A DNA stretch of 64,000 nucleotides from Rhizobium sp. NFR03 (GTDB lineage Bacteria > Pseudomonadota > Alphaproteobacteria > Rhizobiales > Rhizobiaceae): NCBI RefSeq assembly GCF_900111275.1, contig NZ_FOGR01000007.1, forward strand, positions 1 to 64,000, in the 5' to 3' direction. Positions 46,283 to 54,750 of the stretch are shown here, piece by piece. Below the pieces are notes generated by a model. That model did not search any database. It had not been told where the DNA came from and worked only from the letters and a program-made list of their open reading frames with translations. Both the position numbers and the translations under genes were made by a program. Position 1 is the first letter of the stretch. Every line of letters starts with the position of its first letter.

Positions 46283-47395
46283 CTACGCGCCGCCGATCAG
46301 CCGCTTGAGCACTGTCGGAGGCTCGGCTTGCCGGGCCGCATCCTTGATCCGGTTTTGCTCCTTGAAGACAGCCAGAGCGAGGCACAGAACCTCCGTCGAG
46401 CTATAGGGCCGCTCGTTGCAATAGCGGTGAAAGCCTTCAATTTTCGACGCGAAGTCGAGCCATATTGACCGGTAGAACGGCAGGACAGGGATATCTGCAC
46501 CTGTCAGCTTTCGCACGTCCCTGATCGTCATCGGGCGCCACGGCTTGTGCCGTGTCAGATAGTGGATGATGATGATGTCGGTGGTGAAATCCTGCACCGT
46601 TCGCAACTGACGGATCCGGTGATTATAGCGAGAATCGAGGGGCAAGAAGCCCTGGCCGAGGTTGGCGGCGATGATGGCCAGCGCCACCTGTTCGAGTGTC
46701 GGCAGTTCCGGGCACTGCTCGACCAGGAGCGCATAGAGAGCCGCATATCTCTCGAAGAAGCGATAGTCCGCCGCCAGCCGATTATCGAACACGGCTACGC
46801 CGGCATTGATGGCGCGCTCGAAGGTGCAGCGGAATCCGGTCCGGCTTTCGATGGTGCGGCTCGCCGCTGCGGGAACGAAGGTAGAGCCCTTGCTGTAGAG
46901 GGCAGAAAACAGGATCTGCCCGGTCGTGAACATCTCGAAATCGGTGAAGGGATTGATGCAAAGGACATCGTAATCCATCTTGACCGAGTAGTCATATCCA
47001 AGTGTAGCGAAGTATTCCGGAAGCGCCCAGTTCAGCATGATTTCCGGCGGCCATTTGCCTTCCTTCATCGGGACCAGACGCTTGACACTCTCATAGGTTG
47101 GGACGGCGTTGGCATCCACGAATTCGATATCGTAACGCGCCATCAGCCGAATCATGTCGGCGGTCAGTCCACTCTTGTCGAAGCAGATGAACTTGCGGAA
47201 ACGACGGGGGTTGTGCTCCTCCACGCTGGCAAGAGCCACCAGAGCGGGGAAAAAGATATTGGCATCGCCTGCGATGAAGACGGCGACGCTATGGGCGAAG
47301 CGTCGTATCGCCTGCCCGTCGATCCAGCCTCCACCCTCTGCCGCCACGTCATCCTCCTCCTGCCCCTGACACTTCGCCGGAAGCCTGAAAGGCAT
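46283..47395 (-). CDS. GT-A-fold glycosyltransferase (GT8-like), polymer locus
   Basis: The 370-aa protein has no signal peptide. After about 35 residues it shows VAVFIAGDANIFFPALVALASV, an acceptor-side opening typical of family 8-like transferases, and a DxD-type motif in VKMDYDVLCINPF (metal and nucleotide sugar). Later segments (ERAINAGVAVFDNRL, IIIIHYLTRHKPW) resemble the GT8 pattern NAGVxxxN and HxxGxxKPW with His and Lys retained. Start position is uncertain, since no strong ribosome site precedes 47395. It is divergent from the cytidylyltransferase operon and shares its promoter region, so it likely adds a sugar to the same polymer. Confidence 0.78.
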   Translation of the reverse strand: MPFRLPAKCQGQEEDDVAAEGGGWIDGQAIRRFAHSVAVFIAGDANIFFPALVALASVEEHNPRRFRKFICFDKSGLTADMIRLMARYDIEFVDANAVPTYESVKRLVPMKEGKWPPEIMLNWALPEYFATLGYDYSVKMDYDVLCINPFTDFEMFTTGQILFSALYSKGSTFVPAAASRTIESRTGFRCTFERAINAGVAVFDNRLAADYRFFERYAALYALLVEQCPELPTLEQVALAIIAANLGQGFLPLDSRYNHRIRQLRTVQDFTTDIIIIHYLTRHKPWRPMTIRDVRKLTGADIPVLPFYRSIWLDFASKIEGFHRYCNERPYSSTEVLCLALAVFKEQNRIKDAARQAEPPTVLKRLIGGA

Positions 47396-47485
47396 GAAGG
47401 CGCTGCTGCACCAACTCCGGTTACTCCGGAAAGTTGCAGCTTAGCCCGGCCATATCAAACAGAAAACAGGCATCCCTATAGAATG

Positions 47486-47563
47486 GTACGGTGGCGTACA
47501 GGCCGGATAATCTAAGTGATATAAAATATAGGCTAAATAGAAATGATTAGTACGTCATCGTAC
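47486..47563. promoter_or_regulatory. paired inverted repeats GTACG-N4-CGTAC in the divergent promoter
   Basis: Two copies of the same dyad occur: GTACG GTGG CGTAC at 47486-47499 and GTACG TCAT CGTAC at 47550-47563. Each is perfect in its 5-bp arms and both are followed by A. The centres are 64 bp apart, close to six helical turns. One copy lies about 90 bp from the glycosyltransferase start and the other about 100 bp from the cytidylyltransferase start. They look like operators for one dimeric regulator that could bridge by looping. Confidence 0.6.
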
Positions 47564-47614
47564 ATTGTTTAATTCTGAATGTGTGATCCAATATGACAGA
47601 TATGTGACAGATTA

Positions 47615-47641
47615 GACATGAAGATGCTTCATCTTCATGTC
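47615..47641. promoter_or_regulatory. perfect 12-bp hairpin just upstream of the polymer operon
   Basis: GACATGAAGATG and CATCTTCATGTC flank a CTT loop. It ends 21 nt before the likely start codon at 47663. Any transcript starting upstream would fold here. No T run follows, so it is not a simple terminator; it may control translation or be a palindromic binding site. Confidence 0.55.
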
Positions 47642-47662
47642 GCCTTGAGGGCATGGACAGGT

Positions 47663-48364
47663 ATGGCGCGCGGCAGCACATTCAGTTTTCTTCTCCTGTC
47701 GGGCGGTGTCGGTCGCCGAACGGAGTTGAGCTACCCGAAACAGTTTCACCTCATCAACGGCCATCCGATGCTCGCCTATGCGATCATCGCTGCCATTCAG
47801 GTGGACGAGATCGACGAGATCATCGTCAACTGTCCGCCCGGCTTCGAAGAGCAGACCGAGAACATCCTTGAGGCCTACGCAGCCAGCAAGGATCATATGA
47901 TCGTGCCGACCGGAGCGACGAGACAGGAATCGACCCGTATTCTGGTGGAGAATGCGCGAAACGATCACGTTATCCTGCACGAGGCCGCCCGCCCGGTGAT
48001 CAGCCCCGACAAGATCGTCAGCCTGATCCGCACCGAGCGGCCAAACGTCAGCTATTGCCAGCCGATTCACTTCTCGATGTGCAGCGTCGATCCGCAATCC
48101 CACAAGCTTCTGGCGCGGGTGGATCGCGACACGACCATGAACATCCAGCTGCCGCAGAAATTCGCGCGCACCCACCTCGCCAAGGCGCACGAAGAGGCGC
48201 GCCGTCGCCGGCTCATCTACACGGAGGACGCGATGCTCTGCGCCGAAGTCGGCGGCTTCGACGTGTTCTTCGAGCCCGGCTGGAACACCAACATCAAGAT
48301 CACCACAGGCGACGATTTCAGGTTCGCGGAATCAGTTCTTCAAGGATATCGAATCGATGAGTGA
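47663..48364 (+). CDS. IspD/TarI-like cytidylyltransferase (probable CDP-polyol synthesis)
   Basis: The 233-aa enzyme transfers CMP from CTP to a polyol phosphate. The N-terminal nucleotide loop is LLLSGGVGRRTELSYPKQF (consensus LAAGxGxRxxxxxPKQ). Other parts are TRQESTRILVENA (RQxSV motif), VILHEAARPVISPDKI and TEDAMLCAEVGG (consensus TDDA/TDEA). The ATG at 47663 gives the usual length; earlier ATGs lie inside a hairpin. The IspD family includes ribitol-5-phosphate transferases. Pairing with an SDR reductase resembles the two halves of Haemophilus Bcs1 (CDP-ribitol synthase), so CDP-ribitol or a related CDP-polyol is the likely product rather than an isoprenoid precursor. Confidence 0.87.
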   Translation: MARGSTFSFLLLSGGVGRRTELSYPKQFHLINGHPMLAYAIIAAIQVDEIDEIIVNCPPGFEEQTENILEAYAASKDHMIVPTGATRQESTRILVENARNDHVILHEAARPVISPDKIVSLIRTERPNVSYCQPIHFSMCSVDPQSHKLLARVDRDTTMNIQLPQKFARTHLAKAHEEARRRRLIYTEDAMLCAEVGGFDVFFEPGWNTNIKITTGDDFRFAESVLQGYRIDE

Positions 48365-49058
48365 AACCATTCTAGTCACGGGCGGGTCCAAGGGCATCGG
48401 CGCCGCCATCGTGGAGCAACTGGCGCGGGAGCGAGACGTCGGCACCTTCGTGACGATCGCGCGCCGCAGCAATGAGTACGGCCGCTTCATCGAGCGCAAC
48501 ACGTCGCTCTATCCCGACAAAAACTTCATCCCGCTCTACGCCGATATCGGCAACCGCGACCAGCTCGAATTCGCGATGGACGAACTCGCCAGGCGCAATA
48601 TCCGGGTGGATACGGTCGTCAACAATGCCGGCTATACCAATCCGAAAAGCGTGAATGAAATCAATATCGACGACTTCCTTTACACGCTGAAGACCAATCT
48701 GGTCGCGCCGTTCTCGATCGTTCAGACGCTGATCAAACGCGGCCAGCCGCCTCGCCTCGTCATCAATATCGCCTCGACGGCCGGCATCAACGGCCGGCCT
48801 GGCTGGCTCACCTATTCCGCCAGCAAGGCAGGCCTCATCAACATGACGGAGGTGCTGCGCGAGGAGTTGAAGGTGTACGGCACCCGCGTCGTCTGCGTTT
48901 CCCCCGGTCGCTGCGCCACCGATCTGAGAAAGACGCTGGCGCCGGATGAAGACCCCGCCACGATCATGCAGCCTTCCGACGTCGCGCGTGTCATCTCCGT
49001 GCTCGTTTCGGAGGTCGGCCATCTCATCGACAGTCAGAACCTGGTGGTCCGGACGTGA
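48357..49058 (+). CDS. short-chain dehydrogenase/reductase paired with the cytidylyltransferase
   Basis: The 233-aa classical SDR has the cofactor loop VTGGSKGIGAAIVEQL, the structural NNAG (VVNNAGYTN), catalytic Ser in NIASTAGIN and catalytic YxxxK in YSASKAG. It overlaps the cytidylyltransferase gene by 8 nt, as expected for products that act in sequence. In Haemophilus Bcs1 the same two domains are fused and reduce ribulose-5-phosphate to ribitol-5-phosphate before CMP transfer. I infer the same kind of reaction here. The sugar is not proven. Confidence 0.87.
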   Translation: MSETILVTGGSKGIGAAIVEQLARERDVGTFVTIARRSNEYGRFIERNTSLYPDKNFIPLYADIGNRDQLEFAMDELARRNIRVDTVVNNAGYTNPKSVNEINIDDFLYTLKTNLVAPFSIVQTLIKRGQPPRLVINIASTAGINGRPGWLTYSASKAGLINMTEVLREELKVYGTRVVCVSPGRCATDLRKTLAPDEDPATIMQPSDVARVISVLVSEVGHLIDSQNLVVRT

Positions 49059-50269
49059 CGAGCGGGCAGGCGGCAACGGATGTGAAAGCGAAGGCGTCCT
49101 GCGTCTACATCGACAGTCCCATGCCCAATGCCATCGATCAGGTCCTCCCGTTCTACCGCAGCGGCTTCTTTGACCGGGCCTCGGTGCCGATCCTGCTGCG
49201 CCGTCGCATGTTCATGGAAAAGCGCCATGCGCCGGTCGAGGCACCGGGATCTCTACCGCCGATCACGCGGGTGTCGCAATTCAGTCCCTCGCAACAGCTG
49301 GGCAGCGGTCAAGGAGGCGGGCAGGGCGTCGTCTTCTACCCTTTCGCAGCCCAGGCAAACGCGCAGGTGGTTTCCGACCGTTCCGTCCAGCACGTTCTGA
49401 CCCTGCATGGCGAGAGCAACAAGACATCCTCCTTCCGCCCTTCCGCGCGGCTATATGACTATGTTCTCGTAGCGGGGACGCTCGCCTGCCGCCGCTACCT
49501 GAAACTCAAGATCTTCACCGAGCGCGAAGTGGCACAGGGACGCCTCGTTCAGATGGGTGACACGCTCGTGCAGGACATGCCCTATCTCGCGGCAGCCCCG
49601 CTCTCGCGCGAAGCCTGGGTGCTCTACGCACCGACCTGGGAAACGAGCCTGCCGAGTGAAAACTACTCGAGTGCACAGGATGGTTATGGCTACGGCGTGG
49701 CGAAGCGCTGTGCCGAGGCCTGCGGAACCCGCCGCATCCTCATCAAGCCCCATCCCAACTACGGCATGCGCGACCTCGCCTATATCCGGCAGCTCGTGCG
49801 CAACATCCAGTCGCTGCGATCGCTCGGATTCGAGGTCAAGGTGGTCAACGAGGCGATCAACTACCGGATACACCTCATCCTCACCATGATCTTCGGGCGT
49901 GACATCTACGCCGCGACGGAACTGCGCTATCCCGTATCCCTGGCGGTTGTCGACATCTCCGGCATGGAAGCCATCTGTCTGAAGCAGGGCATTCCGCATA
50001 TCGTCATCCGCAAACCTTCCAACACGCACATGCCGGACGACGAGGATCTGACCGCGGTCTATCGCTTCAAGATGCTGACTTTCGGCGAGGGAACCGGCGA
50101 AGTCCAAAGGCTGATCGAGACCTATGCCGCAGCCCATGCGCAAGTCGATATCGACCACCGGCAACTGGTGTTCTCTTACGCGGATACGGCACTGCCGTCA
50201 CAATCTGCCGCGCAACGCTTCGCTTGGCTGAATCGATACCTCCAGGACAACACCTATTGGAGACCATAG
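49055..50269 (+). CDS. CDP-glycerol/ribitol glycerophosphotransferase-like protein (TagF/Bcs3-related)
   Basis: The 404-aa protein begins at a GTG that overlaps the previous stop by 4 nt. Motifs of the CDP-glycerol glycerophosphotransferase family are visible: VQHVLTLHGESNKTSSFRPSARLYDYVLVAG, WVLYAPTWETSLPSEN, RRILIKPHPNYGMRDL and VVDISGMEAICLKQGIPHIVIRKP. These correspond to the HGxxxK, YAPTW, KPHP and DxSS-type motifs of TagF/TarF and of capsule polymerases in Gram-negatives. It probably transfers a polyol phosphate in making the surface polymer. Confidence 0.82.
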   Translation: MTSGQAATDVKAKASCVYIDSPMPNAIDQVLPFYRSGFFDRASVPILLRRRMFMEKRHAPVEAPGSLPPITRVSQFSPSQQLGSGQGGGQGVVFYPFAAQANAQVVSDRSVQHVLTLHGESNKTSSFRPSARLYDYVLVAGTLACRRYLKLKIFTEREVAQGRLVQMGDTLVQDMPYLAAAPLSREAWVLYAPTWETSLPSENYSSAQDGYGYGVAKRCAEACGTRRILIKPHPNYGMRDLAYIRQLVRNIQSLRSLGFEVKVVNEAINYRIHLILTMIFGRDIYAATELRYPVSLAVVDISGMEAICLKQGIPHIVIRKPSNTHMPDDEDLTAVYRFKMLTFGEGTGEVQRLIETYAAAHAQVDIDHRQLVFSYADTALPSQSAAQRFAWLNRYLQDNTYWRP

Positions 50270-50275
50270 GCCGTC

Positions 50276-51736
50276 ATGAAGAAGAAGCTTACCGATATCA
50301 TTATCCGCAGCGTGCTGCTCGCCCTGTTCGTGGCTGTCTGCGTGTTTGTCTTCCGCCTCGATCTCGTCGTGACGGCGATTGCGGCGGTCGTGTTCTACAT
50401 CGTCGTTCTGGATCTCGGCGGGTTCGTTTTCACACGGCGGATCTGGCCGCAGATCGTGCTGCGAAGCCTGCCCAAGGTCGCACCGAAGAAGGGCCGCAAG
50501 ATCGCCTTGAAGGTTACCCCGGTCATGCTGGAAGCCGACATGATGCGCGCGGTCTTTGCCGGCTGCGAGTTCATCCTCTATTACGACGCTCCGGCAAAGA
50601 CGACCTATCAGGTCACGATGTGGCTGCCCTTTCTCAAGATGCTCGACCGTCCTTTCGTGGTCGTCGCGAGGCAGGCGGACTCGGCCAAGGAGCTTCGCGA
50701 TCTCGGGATCAACGCTATCTACCTGAAGTCGATCACCGACGTCGATCAGGCCCTGTCCGGGCAGAGGCTCAAGGCTGTCTTTTACGTCAATAACGGCATG
50801 CGCAACATGCACATGGTCCGGTATAACGACAAGCTGCACATACAGATGCTGCACGGCGAGAGTGACAAGCCCACGAGCTTCAATCCGGTCTGCAAGATGT
50901 ACGATATCCTCTACGTCTCCGGGCAACTCGCCATCGACCGCTACCACAACAATGGCGTCTTCATCGACGATCGGCAATTCCGCATCGTCAGCCGGCCGCA
51001 GGTGGGTGCCCTGTCAGCCGCCTATCGCCCAGGCGACGCGATCGATACAGTCCTTTATGCTCCCACGTGGTCCGGCGTTTACGCCGACCAGAACCTGTCT
51101 TCCATGCCGAGAGCCATCGAGATTGTGGATCGCCTGATGGAAGCCGGCTTCCGGGTCATCTTCCGTCCCCATCCGCTCTCCTACAAGAGCACGGAGGACA
51201 GCGCGATCATCGACGCCATCGCCGACAGGATGGTCGCCGCGAATGCCGCATCCGACAGGCCTGGCGCGGCTTCCGGTCATCTCATTTCCAATCATGAACG
51301 TTTTCAGGGCCTTCTGCCCGCGGCAAACGACTGTATTGACGCCGCACAATTCATGATCTCCGACGTCACCAGCCTTGTTGGGGATTGGCTCTATACCAAA
51401 AAGCCCTTCGCCGTCATCGATCCGACAGACGATCAGGCGGTTTTCGAGCGCGACAATGCTCTCGTCCGTCCGGCCTACTATCTTGATTCCGCTCTCACGC
51501 AGTTGCCCGCCGTCATCGATGCGGTTCGCAATGGAGACCGGCTGTTTGCGCGCCGGGTGGAATGGCGCGCCTATGCGCTTGGGGTGGAAGACGAACAGTC
51601 GCCGGTCGACATGTTCGTCAGCACGACGCTCGACCTTCTCGATAACTTCGACAAGCAGGCCTTCCAACGGCAATTGCTGGAGGAGAACCAGCATCGCCTC
51701 TCCGGCCGGCCCGCTTTGGCGGGGGCTGCCCAATGA
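50276..51736 (+). CDS. membrane-anchored CDP-glycerol/ribitol phosphotransferase-like polymerase
   Basis: The 486-aa protein has two N-terminal membrane helices (IIIRSVLLALFVAVCVFVFRL and VVTAIAAVVFYIVVLDLGGFVF), then a TagF-like catalytic region: LHIQMLHGESDKPTSFNPVCKMYDILYVSGQLAIDRY, DTVLYAPTWSGVYADQNL, GFRVIFRPHPLSYKS and AAQFMISDVTSLVGDWLYTKKPFAVIDP. This is a clear teichoic-acid-type polymerase signature set, closer to consensus than the preceding gene. It lies 6 nt downstream of it. The two may prime and extend a polyol-phosphate chain. Confidence 0.87.
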   Translation: MKKKLTDIIIRSVLLALFVAVCVFVFRLDLVVTAIAAVVFYIVVLDLGGFVFTRRIWPQIVLRSLPKVAPKKGRKIALKVTPVMLEADMMRAVFAGCEFILYYDAPAKTTYQVTMWLPFLKMLDRPFVVVARQADSAKELRDLGINAIYLKSITDVDQALSGQRLKAVFYVNNGMRNMHMVRYNDKLHIQMLHGESDKPTSFNPVCKMYDILYVSGQLAIDRYHNNGVFIDDRQFRIVSRPQVGALSAAYRPGDAIDTVLYAPTWSGVYADQNLSSMPRAIEIVDRLMEAGFRVIFRPHPLSYKSTEDSAIIDAIADRMVAANAASDRPGAASGHLISNHERFQGLLPAANDCIDAAQFMISDVTSLVGDWLYTKKPFAVIDPTDDQAVFERDNALVRPAYYLDSALTQLPAVIDAVRNGDRLFARRVEWRAYALGVEDEQSPVDMFVSTTLDLLDNFDKQAFQRQLLEENQHRLSGRPALAGAAQ

Positions 51737-51893
51737 TATCGGCGCGTCATCCGGCAGGCTCGCACAGGCGTCTATCCGGCGCCGGACGTCGGCATGTGCA
51801 TTCAGGAGGGGTTGCGGAACAGGCCTCCAGGATCCGGCATGTCCGTCGTTACCTGACGCAGGCCGGATCCCGCATTCCCGAAGGCCGCACGCC

Positions 51894-52664
51894 ATGAAGA
51901 TGATTGTCGTCCACTGGCGCGTGACGGCTGCCCTCGTGATTCGTGAAATGTCGGTGCGGTTCGGCCGAAAGCCGGGCGGATATGTGTGGGCCGTGCTCGA
52001 TCCTGCAGCCCATATTCTGCTGCTGACGCTGATCTTCCAGACGCTGACGCGCACGCCGGCGCTTGGAACCAGCTTCGCCCTGTTCTTCGCGACCGGCTAT
52101 CTCGGCTTCCACTTCTATCAGGCGACCGCCAATTATGTGAACAGTGCGATCAAATCCAACCGCTCCCTGTTGACCTATCCGAACGTTGCGCCCATCGACA
52201 CGATCGTTGCCCGGGCGATTTTGCAGATTATCACGACGGCCTTCGTCGCCACCATCGTCCTGACCGCTCTTCAGCTTCGCCTGCGCGTGCCGCAGACCGT
52301 GACGTTCCCGCCGCTGATCGAGGCTGCAACCCTTGCCGCCCTGCTCGGCGTGAGTGTCGGGCTGTTCAACAACGTCATGTTCCAGAAATACCCGCTCTAT
52401 GAGCAGATCTACAATATCGTCCACCGGCCGCTGTTCATGATCTCCGGCATCTTCTTCCTGCCGGATGCCATTCCCAACCCCTATCGCGACATCGTGCTCC
52501 TCAACCCGCTCGTCCATGTGACGATGCTGTTCCGGACCGGATTCTATCCGTCCTACCGCGCAACAGGGCTCGATATGGGGTACCTCACCCTCTTCGTCGT
52601 CTCAGCCCTCATCGTCGGCATGACCGTCTTCACGGTCTCCTCTTCCGTGTTGAGGAGCGAATGA
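51894..52664 (+). CDS. kpsM: capsule polysaccharide ABC exporter permease (KpsM-like)
   Basis: The 256-aa ABC-2-type permease has six helices, including AVLDPAAHILLLTLIFQTLTR, FALFFATGYLGFHFYQAT, FIIDTIVARAILQIIT-type and LVHVTMLFRTGFYPSY. The N-terminal cytosolic VIREMSVRFGRKPGGYVWAVLDP is the usual KpsM/Wzm opening. The start is at the ATG 51894; 157 nt upstream after the polymerase carry no gene. It moves the finished polymer across the inner membrane with the ATPase encoded next. Confidence 0.92.
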   Translation: MKMIVVHWRVTAALVIREMSVRFGRKPGGYVWAVLDPAAHILLLTLIFQTLTRTPALGTSFALFFATGYLGFHFYQATANYVNSAIKSNRSLLTYPNVAPIDTIVARAILQIITTAFVATIVLTALQLRLRVPQTVTFPPLIEAATLAALLGVSVGLFNNVMFQKYPLYEQIYNIVHRPLFMISGIFFLPDAIPNPYRDIVLLNPLVHVTMLFRTGFYPSYRATGLDMGYLTLFVVSALIVGMTVFTVSSSVLRSE

Positions 52665-53320
52665 TCCAGCTTCGAAACGCCACGAAGTCCGTCAACGTCA
52701 ACGGCGGCCGGGTCCCCATTCTCGCCGGAGTGGACTTGACCCTTCCAACCGGGCGGAGCGTCGGACTGCTCGGACGCAACGGCGCTGGAAAATCCACGCT
52801 TCTGCGCATCATCGCCGGCACGAACCGCCTCGATAGCGGGCGCATCGTCCGCAGCGGCACGATCTCCTGGCCGCTCGGCTTCAAAGGCGGTTTCCAGAGC
52901 TCGATGAGCGGCGCGCAGAACGTCCGTTTCGTTGCCCGCATCTACGGCGCGACGACGGCTGAACTGGTCGATTATGTCGAGGATTTCGCCGAGCTCGGTG
53001 CTTTCTATCATGAGCCGGTCAGCACCTATTCTTCCGGCATGCGTGCGCGGCTGGCCTTTGGCCTCAGCATGGGCATCAATTTCGATTGCTACCTGATCGA
53101 CGAGGTCACCGCCGTCGGCGACAGAAATTTCAAGAAGAAGTGCAACGCAGCCTTCGCGGCCAAGCTCGGCCGGGCCGACATCATCATGGTCTCCCACAGC
53201 ATCGGAACGCTCCGCGAATACTGCCACAGCGGCGTCGTCATGGAGCAGGGGATACTCACCTATTTCGATGACATCGAGGAGGCCATCCGCGTGCACGAAG
53301 CAAACATGGATGCGAGGTAG
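52661..53320 (+). CDS. kpsT: capsule polysaccharide ABC exporter ATPase (KpsT-like)
   Basis: The 219-aa ATPase overlaps kpsM by 4 nt. It has Walker A GRNGAGKST, the KpsT-specific ISWPLGFKGGFQSSMSGAQNVRFVARIYG, signature YSSGMRARLAFGLSMG, Walker B-like YLIDEVTAVGD and switch VSHSIGTLR. There is no C-terminal carbohydrate-binding extension, so it belongs to the KpsT (capsule) and not the Wzt (O-antigen) class. Confidence 0.95.
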   Translation: MIQLRNATKSVNVNGGRVPILAGVDLTLPTGRSVGLLGRNGAGKSTLLRIIAGTNRLDSGRIVRSGTISWPLGFKGGFQSSMSGAQNVRFVARIYGATTAELVDYVEDFAELGAFYHEPVSTYSSGMRARLAFGLSMGINFDCYLIDEVTAVGDRNFKKKCNAAFAAKLGRADIIMVSHSIGTLREYCHSGVVMEQGILTYFDDIEEAIRVHEANMDAR

Positions 53321-53324
53321 GCTC

Positions 53325-54728
53325 ATGGGCAAGATCGAAGCTCTCGACCATAAGAAGGATACGTCCGCTTCAGACAATGCGGACGACCGGAAGGACAAGA
53401 ACAGAGAGAAAACCGAGCGCCGGGACAAGAAGGAAAACCTGCGTGTGTTCGAAGGCACGCCCCGCCCGGACGTTGCAAAAGCGCCCGATGCTCCCGCGCT
53501 GCCCGTCGAGATCAAGCCGGCCCCTGAGCCGGTCAAGACGCAGCCCCGGCCTGCGTCTGCCACGCAAACCGATCAGCAGCGTCCCGTCATTCGCACGCCA
53601 CGCTCATGGCTGCTCCGCCGTGCAGGCCTCATCGCCAGTTTCCTCTGCCTTGCCCTTCTTCCGGCCGTCGCCTCCGCCATCTACATGATCTTCATCGCGG
53701 CCGACGAGTATCACAGCCGCGCATCCTTCGCGGTCCGAAGCATCGACTCTGCGGGTTCTTCCGACATACTGGGCATGTTCACACAGGCCTCCAGCGGCAA
53801 CACCACCTCCGACAGCTACATTCTCATCGACTTCATTCGAAGCGAGCGCATGTTGCGGGCGATCGAGCAGAAGTTCGACGTCGAGAGCATCTACGCCGTC
53901 CGCGGCCTTGATTATGTCTATGGTCTGCGCCCGGGTCTGCCGCTCGAAGACCGGTTGCGTTACTGGCGCCGCATGATGGATGTGACCTATGACCACACCT
54001 CCGGCATCATGGATCTGACCGTCTACGCCTTTGAGCCGCGCCACTCGCAGGAAATCGCGCGTTTCGTGCTGGAGGAGAGCGAGGAGTTGATCAACACCTT
54101 GTCGCGCAATGCCCGCACGACCGTGCTGGAGGAAGCGCGCCAGGAAATCACGACGGCGGAGCAGCGCCTTGTGCAGGCGCGCACGGCCGTCCGCGAGTAT
54201 CGAAACGAAACGCAGGAGATCGATCCTGTAGAGGGCGCCCGCCTCACGGGTCAGCTTATTTCCGCGATGGAACTTCAACTCGCCCAGCTGAACACGAGCC
54301 TGAGCACCGCGCGGGCCGAGATGAGCGAGGACAGTCCCCGAATCCGTGTTCTGAAGAGCCAGATCGATAGCGTCCGCCAGCAGATCGACGTCGAGCGCCG
54401 CCGGATTGGCGGTGGTGGGGCGGTAACCGGCGGAAGCAGCGCCACCGACACGCTGCCGGTCGCCGGTCGCCTGCAACGGTTCGAGGCGCTGGAAACGGAG
54501 CGCGATTTCGCCGAGCGCGCCTATACCGCCGCTCTTTCGAGCCTCGAAAGCGCCCGGCAGGACGCCAACAACCGTCAACGCTACCTCGCCACCTTCCTCG
54601 ATCCGACGCTTTCGGAACGTGCCCAGTACCCGGCTCGTTTCCTCAACAGCGCTCTGATCCTCCTGGCGCTCGTCTTCGCCTGGACGGTGATCGTCATGGC
54701 CTGGTACAATATCCGGGACCGGAACTGA
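53325..54728 (+). CDS. kpsE: capsule export inner-membrane protein (KpsE-like polysaccharide co-polymerase) with long cytosolic extension
   Basis: The 467-aa protein links the exporter to the outer-membrane channel. TM1 is at about residues 100-122 (AGLIASFLCLALLPAVASAIYMIFIAA) and TM2 at about 442-462 (FLNSALILLALVFAWTVIVMAWY). A periplasmic coiled-coil-rich region lies between (VLEEARQEITTAEQRLVQARTAVREYR...RIRVLKSQIDSVRQQIDVERRR). The first 95 residues are a charged Lys/Asp/Glu-rich then Pro-rich tail (DDRKDKNREKTERRDKKEN), absent from classical KpsE of about 380 residues. It starts 4 nt after kpsT. No KpsD-like channel or KpsC/KpsS lipid-linker enzyme is in this window. Confidence 0.92.
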   Translation: MGKIEALDHKKDTSASDNADDRKDKNREKTERRDKKENLRVFEGTPRPDVAKAPDAPALPVEIKPAPEPVKTQPRPASATQTDQQRPVIRTPRSWLLRRAGLIASFLCLALLPAVASAIYMIFIAADEYHSRASFAVRSIDSAGSSDILGMFTQASSGNTTSDSYILIDFIRSERMLRAIEQKFDVESIYAVRGLDYVYGLRPGLPLEDRLRYWRRMMDVTYDHTSGIMDLTVYAFEPRHSQEIARFVLEESEELINTLSRNARTTVLEEARQEITTAEQRLVQARTAVREYRNETQEIDPVEGARLTGQLISAMELQLAQLNTSLSTARAEMSEDSPRIRVLKSQIDSVRQQIDVERRRIGGGGAVTGGSSATDTLPVAGRLQRFEALETERDFAERAYTAALSSLESARQDANNRQRYLATFLDPTLSERAQYPARFLNSALILLALVFAWTVIVMAWYNIRDRN

Positions 54729-54750
54729 GCCACGCGCTCCACAAGGTCGA

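Noticed and set aside
47663-48364. Calling the cytidylyltransferase ispD
   Set aside because: Context (SDR partner, TagF-like genes, capsule exporter) fits CDP-polyol synthesis; no MEP-pathway gene is nearby.
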